In this document: piece by piece, positions 9,109-19,405 of the stretch | Numbering within the stretch: position 1 is the stretch's first letter | Layout: every line of letters starts with the position of its first letter | Source of the DNA: Rugosibacter aromaticivorans | GTDB lineage: Bacteria > Pseudomonadota > Gammaproteobacteria > Burkholderiales > Rhodocyclaceae | DNA: 64,000 bases | NCBI RefSeq assembly: GCF_000934545.1 | Contig: NZ_CP010554.1 | Coordinates: 2,542,001-2,606,000, forward strand | Direction: 5' to 3' | The notes under the pieces: model-generated | Databases searched by the model: none | The model's input: only the letters and a program-made list of their open reading frames with translations | What the model was told of the DNA's origin: nothing | Made by a program: the position numbers and the translations under genes

Positions 9109-9852
9109 ATGTCAGACAACATCCCTCTGCTTGCAACCGTTACCGCCAAAGCAACCACTGCCGTCAGTCTGCTGCGTTCAGCCGTCAGCGACTACCCCCC
9201 CGTAGCCTTCGCCAATAGTCTGGGTGCCGAGGACATGGTGCTCACCGACTTGATCTGGCGCGAGCACATCGCTATCGACATTTTTTCGCTCGACACCGGG
9301 CGTCTGCCTGCCGAAACCTATACACTGATTACGGCTGCTGAAAAACATTATGGGCAGCGCATCCATTTGATTTTTCCCCGTCCTGAGGATGTCGAAGCCT
9401 GTGTCCAGCGCTATGGCATCAATGGTTTTTACGATTCCATCGAGGCACGCAAAGCCTGCTGCCATGCACGCAAGGTCGAACCATTGCAGCGCGTGCTGGC
9501 CGGTAAAGGTGCCTGGGTTACCGGTCTGCGCGTCGCGCAATCCACCACACGCGAAGGTGTGGCGCCGATTGCCCCGGACACGACCAACGGGCTGATTAAA
9601 GTCAGCCCGTTGGCTGACTGGAGCGAAGAAGAGGTCTGGGCATACATTCGCGCCAACGGGGTGCCGTATAACCCGTTGCACGACCAAAACTATCCGAGTA
9701 TTGGCTGCGCGCCCTGCACCCGGGCCATTCAGCCGGGTGAGGATATTCGCGCCGGACGCTGGTGGTGGGAAAATCCACAAACCAAAGAATGCGGCCTGCA
9801 TATGGTTGACGGCCGCCTGCAGCGTATCGTGAAAGAAGGAACCTCCGCATGA
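9109..9852 (+). CDS. cysH: Adenylyl-sulfate (APS) reductase, iron-sulfur type
   Basis: 247 residues from ATG 9109. The PP-loop region reads FANSLGAEDMVLTDLI. The cysteine pattern CCHARKVEPL ... CAPCTR ... KECGLH supplies the four ligands of a [4Fe-4S] cluster plus the catalytic Cys, which marks APS-type rather than PAPS-type CysH. It reduces APS to sulfite and AMP using thioredoxin. The absence of a cysC kinase domain in the operon fits direct use of APS. Its stop overlaps the cysD start by 4 bases. No strong ribosome site is seen before the start. Confidence 0.93.
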   Translation: MSDNIPLLATVTAKATTAVSLLRSAVSDYPPVAFANSLGAEDMVLTDLIWREHIAIDIFSLDTGRLPAETYTLITAAEKHYGQRIHLIFPRPEDVEACVQRYGINGFYDSIEARKACCHARKVEPLQRVLAGKGAWVTGLRVAQSTTREGVAPIAPDTTNGLIKVSPLADWSEEEVWAYIRANGVPYNPLHDQNYPSIGCAPCTRAIQPGEDIRAGRWWWENPQTKECGLHMVDGRLQRIVKEGTSA

Positions 9853-10772
9853 GCAGCCTGGCTCAACTACCTAAACATACCCTCTCGCATCTTGACTGGC
9901 TCGAGTCGGAGTCAATTTATATTCTCCGTGAAGTGGCTGGACAGTGTGCCAATCCTGCGCTGCTGTTCTCCGGCGGGAAGGATTCCGTCGTGTTGCTACG
10001 CTTGGCAGAGAAGGCCTTCCGCCCTGGCCGCTTTCCCTTCCCCTTGCTGAACATTGATACCGGACACAACTATCCGGAAGTGCTCGCGTTTCGCGACTAT
10101 CGTGCAACACAGCTTGGTGAGCGCTTGATTGTGCGCTCGGTCGAGGACTCGATGCGGCGTGGCACGGTCGTTTTGAAATCGGCGGATGAATTACGCAACA
10201 AGCATCAGTCGGTGACGCTACTGGAGGCGATTGAAGAATTCGGTTTTGATTGCTGCATTGGTGGCGCACGTCGCGATGAAGAAAAGGCGCGCGCCAAAGA
10301 GCGGATTTTTTCATTTCGTGATGAATTTGGCCAGTGGGATCCTAAAAACCAGCGCCCCGAATTGTGGGATTTATTCAATGCACGCGTGCACAAAGGTGAA
10401 AACATCCGCGCCTTTCCCATCTCCAACTGGACGGAACTGGACGTGTGGCAATATATTGGCCGCGAGCAACTTGAGATACCTTCCATCTATTTTTCGCATC
10501 AGCGGCCCATCGTGCGGCGTAACGGCCTGTTGCAGCCAGTAACGGCACTCACCCCCGCCAACCCGGGCGAGGCCATCGAGCAAATGAGAGTGCGTTTTCG
10601 CACGCTGGGCGACGTTACCTGCACTGCGCCAGTCGCATCCGACGCTGACACGCTGGAAAAAATTATTCTGGAAACGGCCAGTACAACGATTACCGAACGT
10701 GGGGCGACGCGTCTCGACGATCAGACGTCGGAAGCATCAATGGAACAACGCAAAAAAGAAGGGTACTTCTGA
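9849..10772 (+). CDS. cysD: Sulfate adenylyltransferase small subunit
   Basis: 307 residues, usual length. The PP-loop SGGKDS in LLFSGGKDSVVLLRLAEKAF binds ATP, and CCIGGARRDEEKARAKERIF plus NWTELDVWQYI are strongly conserved in CysD. With CysN it forms ATP sulfurylase, which activates sulfate to APS. It overlaps cysH at the start and shares one base with the cysN start (TGATG), so cysHDN is a tightly coupled set. Confidence 0.97.
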   Translation: MSSLAQLPKHTLSHLDWLESESIYILREVAGQCANPALLFSGGKDSVVLLRLAEKAFRPGRFPFPLLNIDTGHNYPEVLAFRDYRATQLGERLIVRSVEDSMRRGTVVLKSADELRNKHQSVTLLEAIEEFGFDCCIGGARRDEEKARAKERIFSFRDEFGQWDPKNQRPELWDLFNARVHKGENIRAFPISNWTELDVWQYIGREQLEIPSIYFSHQRPIVRRNGLLQPVTALTPANPGEAIEQMRVRFRTLGDVTCTAPVASDADTLEKIILETASTTITERGATRLDDQTSEASMEQRKKEGYF

Positions 10773-12052
10773 TGAGTGCAATCGACCACTTACCAGAGAC
10801 CGATACCGGTCTGCTGCGCTTTCTCACCTGCGGGAGTGTCGATGATGGCAAGAGCACGCTCATCGGACGGTTGTTGTTCGATACAAAAACCATTCTGGCC
10901 GACACACTCTCCGCGATTGAACGTACCTCGCATCGGCGCGGCCTCGATGCTGTTGATCTTTCGCTGCTGACCGATGGTTTGCAGGCCGAGCGTGAGCAGG
11001 GGATTACCATCGACGTTGCCTATCGCTATTTCAGCACCGGCACCCGCAAGTACATCATTGCCGATGCGCCGGGCCATGAGCAATACACGCGCAACATGGT
11101 CACCGCCGCGTCAACGGCCAACCTCGCCATCATTTTGATTGATGCGCGCAAGGGCATTCTCACGCAGACACGCCGCCACTCCTATCTTGCGCATCTGATG
11201 GGCATCCCGCATATCGTTGTTGCCATCAACAAGATGGATCTTGTGGATTACGATCAGACTGTATTTGAGCGCATCCACACGGATTATCTTGCCTTCGCCA
11301 CGCAGCTGGGCATCAAGGACATTCACTTCATCCCCATGTCGGCGCTGAAAGGCGACATGGTGGTCGATCGGGGCGAGCAAATGGCATGGTATTCCGGCCC
11401 GACGCTGCTTGACGTACTGGAGACGGCCCCCACAGCACACAGCGAAACAGACGAACACTTCCGTTTTCCGGTGCAGTTCGTTTGCCGCCCGCATAAAGCG
11501 GACGATGCAGAACTGCATGACTTTCGCGGCTTCATGGGACGGGTTGAATCAGGCAGCATTGGCATCGGTGATGCAGTGACTGTGCTGCCCTCTGGCAAAC
11601 AAACCCGCGTCAAGGATATCCGCGTGCTGGACCGCTCTTTCCCGCGTGCTTACGCTGAACAATCGATCACCCTGCTACTCGAAGACGAAATCGATATATC
11701 GCGCGGCGACATGATCGTGCAGCCCGAAAAGTCGGCGCTGGTGACACGGCAGATTGACGCGATGGTGTGCTGGCTGGCCGAGACACCGCTCGACCTGCAG
11801 CGAAAATATCTGATCCGTCAAACGACCAGAGAATCAAAGGCCGTTATTGCTGGCATTGGGTTTCGCGTCGATATAAATACACTCGACCATATCTCGGTTG
11901 AACGTCTCGAAATGAATGACATCGCGAATATTTCGTTGCGCCTGGCTCAACCGTTAAGCGTCGACGCCTACACAAAAAACCGCGCGACAGGGGCGTTCAT
12001 CATCATCGATGAATCAACCAATAACACCGTGGCTGCTGGAATGATTCTGTAG
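10772..12052 (+). CDS. cysN: Sulfate adenylyltransferase large subunit, GTPase
   Basis: 426 residues related to EF-Tu/EF-1alpha. G1 is GSVDDGKSTLIGRLL, G3 is DAPGHEQYTRNMV and G4 is NKMDLVD. GTP hydrolysis drives APS formation by CysD. The protein ends after the beta-barrel domains with no fused CysC kinase, matching the APS reductase in the same operon. This is the last gene: a strong terminator lies 23 bases downstream and is shared with the converging rplQ. Confidence 0.97.
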   Translation: MSAIDHLPETDTGLLRFLTCGSVDDGKSTLIGRLLFDTKTILADTLSAIERTSHRRGLDAVDLSLLTDGLQAEREQGITIDVAYRYFSTGTRKYIIADAPGHEQYTRNMVTAASTANLAIILIDARKGILTQTRRHSYLAHLMGIPHIVVAINKMDLVDYDQTVFERIHTDYLAFATQLGIKDIHFIPMSALKGDMVVDRGEQMAWYSGPTLLDVLETAPTAHSETDEHFRFPVQFVCRPHKADDAELHDFRGFMGRVESGSIGIGDAVTVLPSGKQTRVKDIRVLDRSFPRAYAEQSITLLLEDEIDISRGDMIVQPEKSALVTRQIDAMVCWLAETPLDLQRKYLIRQTTRESKAVIAGIGFRVDINTLDHISVERLEMNDIANISLRLAQPLSVDAYTKNRATGAFIIIDESTNNTVAAGMIL

Positions 12053-12074
12053 GAAAAGTAACGCAGCAAGTTTC

Positions 12075-12121
12075 CCAAGCAATAAAAAAGCCAGACAATG
12101 TCTGGCTTTTTTATTGCTTGG
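12075..12121. terminator. Bidirectional intrinsic terminator between cysN and rplQ
   Basis: A perfect 47-base palindrome: 23-base arms around one base. The GC-rich core is GCCAGACA/TGTCTGGC, flanked by A6 on one side and T6 on the other, so both strands have a hairpin followed by a U tract. It ends 10 bases from the rplQ stop and serves both converging operons. Confidence 0.93.
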
Positions 12122-12130
12122 CAGTTGAAA

Positions 12131-12526
12131 CTAGCGATTGCTTTCAGTTTCGTCTGCTGCAACTACTTCAGGGCGATCGAGCAGCTCAACATACGCCATC
12201 GGTGCATTATCACCTAACCGGAAACCCATTTTCAGGATGCGCAGATAACCACCATTGCGATTAGCGAAACGTGGGCCGAGCTCGTTAAATAGCTTACCGA
12301 CGATATCACGGTCGCGCGTCCGATCAAAAGCCAGGCGGCGATTAGCCAGGCTTGGTTTTTTACCGAGAGTAATCAGTGGCTCAACAACACGACGAAGCTC
12401 TTTCGCTTTGGGCAGAGTCGTTTTGATTACTTCATGACGAAGAAGAGATACCGCCATATTCCGCAACATTGCCTGGCGGTGCGCAGAAGTACGATTAAGT
12501 TTCCGCAGTCCATTACCGTGACGCAT
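12131..12526 (-). CDS. rplQ: 50S ribosomal protein L17
   Basis: 131 residues, near the usual 120-130. The N-terminus [20 protein letters not shown] is the family signature. L17 lies near the peptide exit tunnel of the large subunit. It is the last gene of the alpha operon (rpsM-rpsK-rpsD-rpoA-rplQ), 78 bases after rpoA, and stops just before the shared terminator at 12075-12121. Nothing unusual apart from a slightly acidic tail ([11 protein letters not shown]). Confidence 0.97.
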   Translation of the reverse strand: MRHGNGLRKLNRTSAHRQAMLRNMAVSLLRHEVIKTTLPKAKELRRVVEPLITLGKKPSLANRRLAFDRTRDRDIVGKLFNELGPRFANRNGGYLRILKMGFRLGDNAPMAYVELLDRPEVVAADETESNR

Positions 12527-12604
12527 GATTATTACCTCGTTTTTTTACGATTACCGCTTAATGCAAGTAACCGGTTAATGGTTATCGAGTATTAAAAAAA
12601 CTAC

Positions 12605-13582
12605 TTACGCAAGCCTTTCAAGGCCTTCGGGCGGCCACCCGTCCAATCGCATTCCCAGAGAAAGTCCACGTGTAGCCAACACTTCTTTAATTTCATTCAG
12701 TGATTTACGACCCAGATTTGGCGTCTTAAGAAGCTCAGACTCTGTACGCTGAATCAGATCGCCGATATAGTAAATATTTTCAGCTTTCAAGCAGTTTGCT
12801 GAACGAACAGTTAGCTCAAGATCATCCACTGGGCGAACTAAGATGGGCGAAACAGATGAGCCCTCAGCGGATTCAGCTGACGCTGCAGTACCTTCAAGAT
12901 CAGCAAAAAACGAGAGCTGTTCCATCAAAATACGGGCAGCAGTTCTGATCGCTTCTTCTGCGTTATCAATTGCACCGTTTGTTTCAATGTCAAGAATAAG
13001 CTTATCCATATCCGTGCGTTGTTCAACACGCGCAGATTCAACAGCGTAACTTACACGGCGCACAGGGCTAAAGGAAGCATCCAGCATGATCTGCCCAATA
13101 GCCATATTTTCCCGTGCAATTTGTCGCTGATTCGCCGGAATATATCCGCGACCAGATTCAACACGAATTTCCATTTTTAACTGACCACCTGGTGCAATAT
13201 GTGCAATCACATGCTCAGGGTTAACTATTTCGATGTCATGCCCACCAACGATATCCCCTGCAGTAACAACACCTTCTCCAACCTTGCTAACCGTGAGTAT
13301 GGCTTCACGGCGATTGTGCATCTTGATGACAACACCCTTCACGTTCAAAAGGATATCAACCACATCCTCACGAACACCATCTAAGGTTGAGTACTCGTGC
13401 AGCACGCCTTCGATTGAAACTTCGGTGGGAGCAACACCTTCTATAGAAGATAATAAAATTCGCCGCAAAGCGTTGCCCAAAGTATGACCAAAGCCACGCT
13501 CGAAAGGCTCCATCACGACACGTGCATGTAGAGGTGAAAGTTGCTGCACATCAATACTACGCGGCTTAAGCAGTGTTTGCAT
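12605..13582 (-). CDS. rpoA: RNA polymerase alpha subunit
   Basis: 325 residues with the two-domain layout. The N-terminal assembly domain includes [20 protein letters not shown]. The C-terminal DNA- and activator-binding domain ([20 protein letters not shown] ... [13 protein letters not shown]) contacts UP elements and regulators such as CysB. It sits between rpsD and rplQ as in most proteobacteria. Upstream (13606-13634) is a strong hairpin without a U tract. Confidence 0.97.
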   Translation of the reverse strand: MQTLLKPRSIDVQQLSPLHARVVMEPFERGFGHTLGNALRRILLSSIEGVAPTEVSIEGVLHEYSTLDGVREDVVDILLNVKGVVIKMHNRREAILTVSKVGEGVVTAGDIVGGHDIEIVNPEHVIAHIAPGGQLKMEIRVESGRGYIPANQRQIARENMAIGQIMLDASFSPVRRVSYAVESARVEQRTDMDKLILDIETNGAIDNAEEAIRTAARILMEQLSFFADLEGTAASAESAEGSSVSPILVRPVDDLELTVRSANCLKAENIYYIGDLIQRTESELLKTPNLGRKSLNEIKEVLATRGLSLGMRLDGWPPEGLERLA

Positions 13583-13605
13583 TTACCTGTCCTTCCAATG
13601 GGAAT

Positions 13606-13634
13606 ACGCCTGACGTCCGGAGGACGTCAGGCGT
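13606..13634 (-). other. Stem-loop in the rpsD-rpoA spacer
   Basis: A perfect 13-base inverted repeat, arms ACGCCTGACGTCC and GGACGTCAGGCGT, with a 3-base loop. No U run follows on the transcribed strand, so it is not a simple terminator. It could be an RNA processing, stability or S4-related control structure between rpsD and rpoA. Confidence 0.7.
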
Positions 13635-13644
13635 GAAACTACGA

Positions 13645-14274
13645 TTAACGCGAGTACAGTTCGACGACCAAACCTTCGTTGATAGAAGATGGCAAGTCTT
13701 GGCGCGCTGGATAGCTCTTGAAAACCCCTCGACCACTTTTAATATCAACCTCAAGCCATTCTGGAAAGCCACGGCCCTCAGCTGCATCTAGTGCGGCTTT
13801 TGTTCTGAGTTGAAGCTTGGTTTTATCAAATAACTGAATAACATCCCCAGGACGGCAGTTATAAGAAGGCACATCAACCCGCTTTCCATTCACAAGCACG
13901 CCATTATGACGAACAACTTGACGCGCTTCAGCCCGCGAAATACCGAATCCCATACGGTATGCAATGGTATCCAGACGCCCTTCTAAAAGCTGTAATAAGT
14001 TTTCTCCAGTTGCGCCCTTTTTAAGGTCAGCCGCAGAAAATATCTTGCGGAATTGACGTTCAAGGATGCCATAAATCCGACGGATTTTTTGCTTCTCACG
14101 AAGCTGAGTACCATAGCCAGATAGCCGCTGACCAGACTTTTGTCCATGCTGCCCTGGCGCATAGGCACGCCGCTCAACTGAGCATTTATCAGTAAAACAT
14201 TTTTCGCCTTTCAAAAACAGCTTTTCGCCCTCACGGCGACATTGGCGGCATTTTGGATCTAGATTACGAGCCAT
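13645..14274 (-). CDS. rpsD: 30S ribosomal protein S4
   Basis: 209 residues. The cysteine pair region CRQCRREGEKLF near the N-terminus and the S4 RNA-binding fold (LEGRLDTIAYRMGFGISRAE, VNGKRVDVPSYNCRPGDV) are clear. S4 nucleates 30S assembly on 16S rRNA and in enterobacteria represses its own alpha operon at the translational level. Followed after 62 bases by rpoA, with a hairpin in the spacer. Confidence 0.97.
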   Translation of the reverse strand: MARNLDPKCRQCRREGEKLFLKGEKCFTDKCSVERRAYAPGQHGQKSGQRLSGYGTQLREKQKIRRIYGILERQFRKIFSAADLKKGATGENLLQLLEGRLDTIAYRMGFGISRAEARQVVRHNGVLVNGKRVDVPSYNCRPGDVIQLFDKTKLQLRTKAALDAAEGRGFPEWLEVDIKSGRGVFKSYPARQDLPSSINEGLVVELYSR

Positions 14275-14294
14275 ACAGTCGTGTCCTTCTTGCG

Positions 14295-14684
14295 TTAGAT
14301 GCGACGGCGCTTAGGTGGCCGGCATCCATTATGGGGAATAGGAGTAATGTCAGTAATGCTGGTAATTTTCATGCCCAACGCATTGAGAGCACGAACAGCC
14401 GACTCACGCCCAGGGCCGGGGCCCTTGATTCGGACTTCCAGGTTTTTTACGCCACATTCTTGAGCAGCTTTACCGGCCGCTTCAGCAGCAATCTGAGCAG
14501 CGAATGGCGTAGATTTACGCGACCCCTTAAAGCCAGCACCACCGGAAGTTGCCCATGAAAGCGCGTTACCTTGGCGGTCAGTAATCGTGATAATCGTGTT
14601 ATTAAAAGAAGCATGAACATGGGCTATGCCTTCAGCAATGTTCTTTTTAACCTTCTTTCTAATTTTAGGTGCAGTCTTAGCCAT
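14295..14684 (-). CDS. rpsK: 30S ribosomal protein S11
   Basis: 129 residues, standard length. Signature segments are [20 protein letters not shown] and [17 protein letters not shown], ending in the basic tail [13 protein letters not shown]11 forms part of the platform of the small subunit around the mRNA exit. It lies in the alpha operon, 15 bases after rpsM and 20 bases before rpsD. Confidence 0.97.
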   Translation of the reverse strand: MAKTAPKIRKKVKKNIAEGIAHVHASFNNTIITITDRQGNALSWATSGGAGFKGSRKSTPFAAQIAAEAAGKAAQECGVKNLEVRIKGPGPGRESAVRALNALGMKITSITDITPIPHNGCRPPKRRRI

Positions 14685-14699
14685 TGATTAGGTTCCTAG

Positions 14700-15065
14700 T
14701 TACTTCTTAGCGCCAGCAATTGATTTCCGCGGGCCCTTGCGCGTGCGTGCATTTGTACGGGTACGCTGGCCCCGCAAAGGCAAGCCACGACGATGACGAA
14801 CGCCACGATAACAACCAAGGTCCATCAGACGCTTGATGCTCATCGTAACCTCACGACGCAAATCGCCTTCTACTGTAATCTTTCCGACTTCGTCGCGCAA
14901 ACGCTCAAGCTCACTGTCTGTCAGCTCTTTAACTTTGATTGAACGTTTGATACCGACGCTGTCACATATCTTCTGTGCACGCGTACGGCCGATGCCATAA
15001 ATTGCCGTTAAAGCAATCTCTGTGTGTTGGTGATTTGGAATATTTACGCCTGCTATACGAGCCAT
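14700..15065 (-). CDS. rpsM: 30S ribosomal protein S13
   Basis: 121 residues. The N-terminal helix-two-turn-helix ([20 protein letters not shown]) and the basic tail [18 protein letters not shown] are diagnostic. S13 sits in the 30S head and contacts the P-site tRNA and S19. It is first gene of the alpha operon, 90 bases after rpmJ. Confidence 0.97.
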   Translation of the reverse strand: MARIAGVNIPNHQHTEIALTAIYGIGRTRAQKICDSVGIKRSIKVKELTDSELERLRDEVGKITVEGDLRREVTMSIKRLMDLGCYRGVRHRRGLPLRGQRTRTNARTRKGPRKSIAGAKK

Positions 15066-15155
15066 GTGCTTACCTGTTCCTCGCCATTAAGCGGTTGTGA
15101 ATTGGTTATCCATAAATCGGAAAACCGAAGATTGTACCTGATTCGCATTGCCCAA

Positions 15156-15269
15156 TCAACCTTGACGCTGCTTATGACGTGGATCAGTACAAATAATTCT
15201 GACCACACCCTTGCGACGGATGACTTTGCAATTGCGGCAAATACGCTTGACCGAAGCCATAACTTTCAT
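15156..15269 (-). CDS. rpmJ: 50S ribosomal protein L36
   Basis: A 37-residue protein read directly from the sequence: it begins [14 protein letters not shown] and ends PRHKQRQG. The zinc-ribbon type is shown by CRNC followed by C and H in IICTDPRH. It lies between infA and rpsM, its standard place at the end of the spc operon. A GAGAAG ribosome site precedes the ATG. Confidence 0.95.
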   Translation of the reverse strand: MKVMASVKRICRNCKVIRRKGVVRIICTDPRHKQRQG

Positions 15270-15295
15270 TGAACTTCTCCGGATGTTTAAAACAA

Positions 15296-15514
15296 TTATT
15301 TTGCGCGAAACACAATACGACCCTTGGATAAGTCATACGGCGTTAACTGTACAGTGACTTTATCACCGGGCAGAATACGTATGTAGTGCATACGCATCTT
15401 CCCTGAGATATGGCCAAGTAAAACATGGTCATTTTCCAACTTGATTCGAAATGTGGCATTCGGGAGATTTTCAATAACTTCCCCCTGCATTTCTATGACA
15501 TCTTCTTTAGACAT
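15296..15514 (-). CDS. infA: Translation initiation factor IF-1
   Basis: 72 residues, exactly the usual size, a single OB fold: [20 protein letters not shown], then [22 protein letters not shown]-1 occupies the ribosomal A site during initiation. It follows secY after 3 bases and precedes rpmJ by 26 bases, so it is co-transcribed with the secretion channel gene as in many betaproteobacteria. Confidence 0.97.
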   Translation of the reverse strand: MSKEDVIEMQGEVIENLPNATFRIKLENDHVLLGHISGKMRMHYIRILPGDKVTVQLTPYDLSKGRIVFRAK

Positions 15515-15517
15515 TGG

Positions 15518-16846
15518 TTATCGGACCGGGATACCCGCTCCTTTAAAATTAGCCTTCTTTAGCAATCCTTCATACCGATGCGACATCACATAGGCTTGTA
15601 CTTGCGCCATAAAATCCATGGCTACAACAACAATAATCAGCAAGCTGGTTCCACCAAAATAAAAAGGTACATTCCATTTAAGGATAAGAAACTCGGGTAG
15701 CAAGCATACGATGGTGATATAAATTGCCCCAACCAAAGTCAACCGAGTTAACACTTTATCAATATAGCGAGCAGTTTGATCTCCCGGCCGAATTCCTGGA
15801 ACAAACGCGCCACTCTTCTTTAAATTGTCAGCAGTTTCTCTTGAGTTGAAAACTAACGCAGTGTAAAAAAAACAAAAAAAGACGATAGCTGTAGCGTAAA
15901 GCATGACGTAAATAGGCTGGCCCGGGGCCAATTTAGCAGCGACATCTTTAAGCCAATGTGAACTGCCAGCACTACCGAACCAGTTTGCCGCAGTCGCCGG
16001 AAACAAAATAATTGATGACGCAAAAATTGGCGGGATCACGCCTGACATATTCAACTTGAGCGGCAAGTGCGAGGATTGCCCCCCATAAACCTTATTACCC
16101 ACTTGACGCTTTGCATAGTTAACTAAAATCTTTCTTTGTCCTCGCTCCACAAAAACAACAAATGCTGTAACAAGCACAACCAAAAAGCAGACAAACAAAG
16201 CAGATACTGGATGCATTGAGCCGGTTCTCACCAACTCAAATAAACCACCTAAGGCATTGGGTAAACCTGCAGCAATACCCGCAAAAATGATAATTGAAAT
16301 GCCATTTCCTAACCCGCGTTCAGTAATTTGTTCGCCTAACCACATAAGAAACATTGTTCCTGTCAATAATGTCATAACAGTAACAAAACGAAACATAAAG
16401 CCGGGATCCAGAACCAACCCTGACTGAGATTCCAACGCAATAGAAATACCAATGCCTTGAAACAGGGCTAATGCCACTGTGCCATATCTTGTGTACTGCG
16501 CAATCGTTCGCCGACCTGCTTCGCCCTCTTTCTTAAGAGCTTCCATCGATGGAACAGCAATCGTCAGTAGTTGCATTATGATCGACGATGAAATGTAAGG
16601 CATTATCCCTAAAGCAAATATGGTAAACCGTGATAATGCGCCGCCAGAAAAAAGATTGAAAACGCCCAATATCCCGCCTTGCTGAGATTGAAACAATTCG
16701 GCCAGTCTTGTGGGATCTATTCCTGGAACAGGAATATGGGCGCCAATCCTATAAACAACTAACGCACCTAACAAAAAGCCAAGCCGGCGCCAAAGATCGC
16801 CGAATTTCTTAGCATTAGGCTGCTGGTTTAATTGAGGGAATGCCAC
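15518..16846 (-). CDS. secY: Protein translocase subunit SecY
   Basis: 442 residues with ten predicted membrane segments. Landmarks include the N-terminal [20 protein letters not shown], the plug region following [20 protein letters not shown], and the cytoplasmic loop ahead of [20 protein letters not shown]. SecY forms the inner-membrane channel used by the SecA motor and the ribosome; its partner gene secE is also in this window at 42193. It sits between rplO and infA in the spc operon. Confidence 0.97.
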   Translation of the reverse strand: MAFPQLNQQPNAKKFGDLWRRLGFLLGALVVYRIGAHIPVPGIDPTRLAELFQSQQGGILGVFNLFSGGALSRFTIFALGIMPYISSSIIMQLLTIAVPSMEALKKEGEAGRRTIAQYTRYGTVALALFQGIGISIALESQSGLVLDPGFMFRFVTVMTLLTGTMFLMWLGEQITERGLGNGISIIIFAGIAAGLPNALGGLFELVRTGSMHPVSALFVCFLVVLVTAFVVFVERGQRKILVNYAKRQVGNKVYGGQSSHLPLKLNMSGVIPPIFASSIILFPATAANWFGSAGSSHWLKDVAAKLAPGQPIYVMLYATAIVFFCFFYTALVFNSRETADNLKKSGAFVPGIRPGDQTARYIDKVLTRLTLVGAIYITIVCLLPEFLILKWNVPFYFGGTSLLIIVVVAMDFMAQVQAYVMSHRYEGLLKKANFKGAGIPVR

Positions 16847-16875
16847 AAACTTATTCCTGAATGACTATGAGATAG

Positions 16876-17337
16876 TTAGGATGCTGCAACGTTATCAGCA
16901 ACTGGGTCGACAACTGAGCCACCGAGCAATTCAATAGCCGTCTTTGCACCCTTAGTCGCACCAACACCTCTCAATGAAATTTTACGATTCAAGACACCAG
17001 AGAGAATGACTTTTGCAGAAAGTGAAGTGTCTGGGATAATACCCGCCTGCTTTAAAACTAATAGGTTAACTTCACCGATCGGCAGTTTATTAAGCTCGGA
17101 TAACCGCACTTCAGCATTGCGATGAGCAGTTAAAGATACAAACCCACGCTTAGGCAGACGGCGTTGCAAGGGCATTTGACCACCCTCAAACCCAACCTTA
17201 TGAAACCCGCCAGCGCGAGACTTTTGTCCCTTGTGGCCACGTCCAGCAGTCTTTCCCAGCCCGCTGCCTATGCCACGCCCCACTCGTTTTGAGGAGTGCT
17301 TGGCACCAGCAGCTGGTTTCAAATTATTTAATTCCAT
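16876..17337 (-). CDS. rplO: 50S ribosomal protein L15
   Basis: 153 residues from the ATG at 17337 ([20 protein letters not shown]); an ATG three codons upstream is less typical. Glycine- and arginine-rich [20 protein letters not shown] is the L15 signature. A late assembly protein of the large subunit. It lies between rpmD and secY, 29 bases before secY. Confidence 0.96.
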   Translation of the reverse strand: MELNNLKPAAGAKHSSKRVGRGIGSGLGKTAGRGHKGQKSRAGGFHKVGFEGGQMPLQRRLPKRGFVSLTAHRNAEVRLSELNKLPIGEVNLLVLKQAGIIPDTSLSAKVILSGVLNRKISLRGVGATKGAKTAIELLGGSVVDPVADNVAAS

Positions 17338-17354
17338 AGCAAACACTTATCCTT

Positions 17355-17537
17355 TTAACCTTCACACTTTAACAAGTAAGCAATTTTTCGAACCATGCCT
17401 CGCACAGCAGGTGTATCTTCGAGCAGAGCAGTACTGTTGAGCCTTCTTAGACCAAGACCCTTGACAGTCGCCCGATGATCTTCTTTAGTTCCAATGACAC
17501 TCTTAATAAGAGTGACCTTAATTTTTTTTGTAGTCAT
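17355..17537 (-). CDS. rpmD: 50S ribosomal protein L30
   Basis: 60 residues, one small alpha/beta domain: [20 protein letters not shown] followed by [20 protein letters not shown]. It is a short large-subunit protein found in this position (rpsE-rpmD-rplO) in most bacteria. Spacing to rpsE is 3 bases, suggesting translational coupling. Confidence 0.96.
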   Translation of the reverse strand: MTTKKIKVTLIKSVIGTKEDHRATVKGLGLRRLNSTALLEDTPAVRGMVRKIAYLLKCEG

Positions 17538-17540
17538 AAA

Positions 17541-18068
17541 TCACTCCAGGATTTCAGCGATAGCCTTGCCACGTTTAGCAGCAATCTCTGAAGGTGTATT
17601 CATGGCCAATAGACCATGTAGGGTCGCACGGACAACATTGTAAGGATTAGTAGAACCAATCGTTTTTGCTACAACGTCCGTAATACCCATGACCTCGAAA
17701 ACCGCTCTCATTGGCCCACCAGCGATGACCCCGGTTCCCGCCGAAGCTGGGGACATTAATACCTTGGTTGCACCATGTCTGCCAGTTACAGAATGGTGCA
17801 ATGTGCCATCCTTAAGATTAACTTTAACTAACTTCCTTCGAGCTTCTTCCATCGCCTTTTGAACAGCAACAGGAACTTCGCGAGACTTTCCTTTACCCAT
17901 TCCAACACCACCATCGCCATCACCGACAACAGTTAGTGCAGCAAAACCCATAATTCGGCCACCTTTTACAACCTTGGTAACCCGGTTGATAGCAACCATT
18001 TTCTCGCGCATACCATCATCAGGCTTTTCTTGACCCTGTTGAGGTTTCCTACCTTGTGGTTTAGCCAT
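17541..18068 (-). CDS. rpsE: 30S ribosomal protein S5
   Basis: 175 residues. The double-stranded RNA-binding domain begins [20 protein letters not shown], followed by the loop [20 protein letters not shown] and the C-terminal [21 protein letters not shown]5 helps maintain decoding accuracy near the mRNA entry site. It is placed between rplR and rpmD as usual. Confidence 0.97.
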   Translation of the reverse strand: MAKPQGRKPQQGQEKPDDGMREKMVAINRVTKVVKGGRIMGFAALTVVGDGDGGVGMGKGKSREVPVAVQKAMEEARRKLVKVNLKDGTLHHSVTGRHGATKVLMSPASAGTGVIAGGPMRAVFEVMGITDVVAKTIGSTNPYNVVRATLHGLLAMNTPSEIAAKRGKAIAEILE

Positions 18069-18079
18069 ATTTATCTCGC

Positions 18080-18433
18080 TTAGAACTTAAGACCGCCCTC
18101 TCGGGCAGCTTCGGCCAACGCCTTGACGCGGCCATGGTAATGAAAACCAGAACGATCAAATGCAACCTGATCAATCCCTGCGGCTTTTGCACGCTCCGAA
18201 ATCAGACTACCGATAATTTTGGCAGCTTCAACATTTGCACCATTGGGTACTTTTATGCGAACTTCGGCTTCCATCGAAGATGCAGCAGCAATCACTTTAG
18301 TTCCGCAACTGGAAAATATTTGTGCTGAAATATGGCAATTTGACCGATGCACAGCCAACCTTACCATTTTTAATTCAGCAATCTTCGCACGGGTTTTAAG
18401 TGCCCTACGTTGGCGAGCAAGCTTTTTTTTCAT
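18080..18433 (-). CDS. rplR: 50S ribosomal protein L18
   Basis: 117 residues. A basic start ([20 protein letters not shown]) is followed by the 5S rRNA-binding core with [14 protein letters not shown] and the conserved ending [21 protein letters not shown]18 binds 5S rRNA together with L5 and L25. It lies 15 bases after rplF and 11 before rpsE. Confidence 0.96.
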   Translation of the reverse strand: MKKKLARQRRALKTRAKIAELKMVRLAVHRSNCHISAQIFSSCGTKVIAAASSMEAEVRIKVPNGANVEAAKIIGSLISERAKAAGIDQVAFDRSGFHYHGRVKALAEAAREGGLKF

Positions 18434-18448
18434 AATTAGATGCTCCGC

Positions 18449-18982
18449 TTATTTTTTCTTGGTTTCTTTAATCACAACCACCTCATCCGAATACCGCACA
18501 CCTTTACCTTTATAGGGCTCAGGAGGTCGGTAAGCACGAATTTCAGCAGCAACTTGTCCGACGACTTGCTTGTTAATACCTTTGACGAGTATTTCCGTTT
18601 GCGTCGGTGTCTCGATCTTGATACCGGGAGGAATACTATGAACAACTGGATGAGAGAAACCAAGAGTCAAGTTAAGATTCGCACCCTGAGCCTGAGCCCG
18701 ATACCCAACACCGATAAGATTTAATTTTTTCTCAAAGCCCTTTGTAACACCAGTGACCATGTTATTGACCAGCGCACGCATAGTGCCGGACATAGCATCA
18801 GCCCCTGGTACATTTTGGGAACAGCTAAAAAAGAGCTTATCATCCTTCCGATCAATGAGCACCAAAGGAAGACAGAACTGATTCAAAATTCCCAATGGCC
18901 CCTTAACCACAATTTCATTTGCACTCAGTGTAACATCCACTCCATTCGGGATATCTACTGGATATTTAGCAATACGCGACAT
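18449..18982 (-). CDS. rplF: 50S ribosomal protein L6
   Basis: 177 residues from ATG 18982 ([20 protein letters not shown]), the same length as the E. coli protein; an ATG seven codons upstream is not needed. Two repeated alpha/beta domains, with [20 protein letters not shown] and a C-terminal [18 protein letters not shown] that binds the factor region of 23S rRNA. It follows rpsH by 13 bases. Confidence 0.96.
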   Translation of the reverse strand: MSRIAKYPVDIPNGVDVTLSANEIVVKGPLGILNQFCLPLVLIDRKDDKLFFSCSQNVPGADAMSGTMRALVNNMVTGVTKGFEKKLNLIGVGYRAQAQGANLNLTLGFSHPVVHSIPPGIKIETPTQTEILVKGINKQVVGQVAAEIRAYRPPEPYKGKGVRYSDEVVVIKETKKK

Positions 18983-18995
18983 AGTAAAAGCCTCT

Positions 18996-19391
18996 TTAAG
19001 CAACGATACAGATAATTTCGCCGCCCATGTTTCCAGCGCGTGCTTGCCTATCAGTCATGACACCCTTAGGGGTCGACACAATCGCAACCCCCAAACCATT
19101 CATCACCTTGGGTAAATCATCTTTTCCTTTATATACCCTGAGCCCTGGGCGAGATACACGATCAATCCTTTCAATGACAGGATAGCCATCATAATATTTC
19201 AACTCCAAGTCCAGCTCAGGCTTCACACCATTTTCTCGCACTACAAAACCTTCTATATAGCCCTCGTCTTTCAAAACTTTAGCAATAGCCAATTTAAGTT
19301 TTGATGATGGCATCGATACAGACAGCTTGGTCGCCATTTGCGCATTACGAATGCGGGTAAGCATATCGGCAACAGGATCGGTCATACTCAT
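18996..19391 (-). CDS. rpsH: 30S ribosomal protein S8
   Basis: 131 residues from ATG 19391 ([20 protein letters not shown]). The C-terminal [20 protein letters not shown] matches the conserved rRNA-binding part of S8. In E. coli S8 also binds spc mRNA near rplE and represses translation of the operon; whether that site exists here was not determined. Seven extra codons upstream in frame look spurious. Confidence 0.96.
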   Translation of the reverse strand: MSMTDPVADMLTRIRNAQMATKLSVSMPSSKLKLAIAKVLKDEGYIEGFVVRENGVKPELDLELKYYDGYPVIERIDRVSRPGLRVYKGKDDLPKVMNGLGVAIVSTPKGVMTDRQARAGNMGGEIICIVA

Positions 19392-19405
19392 AACTTTATA
19401 TCTCC

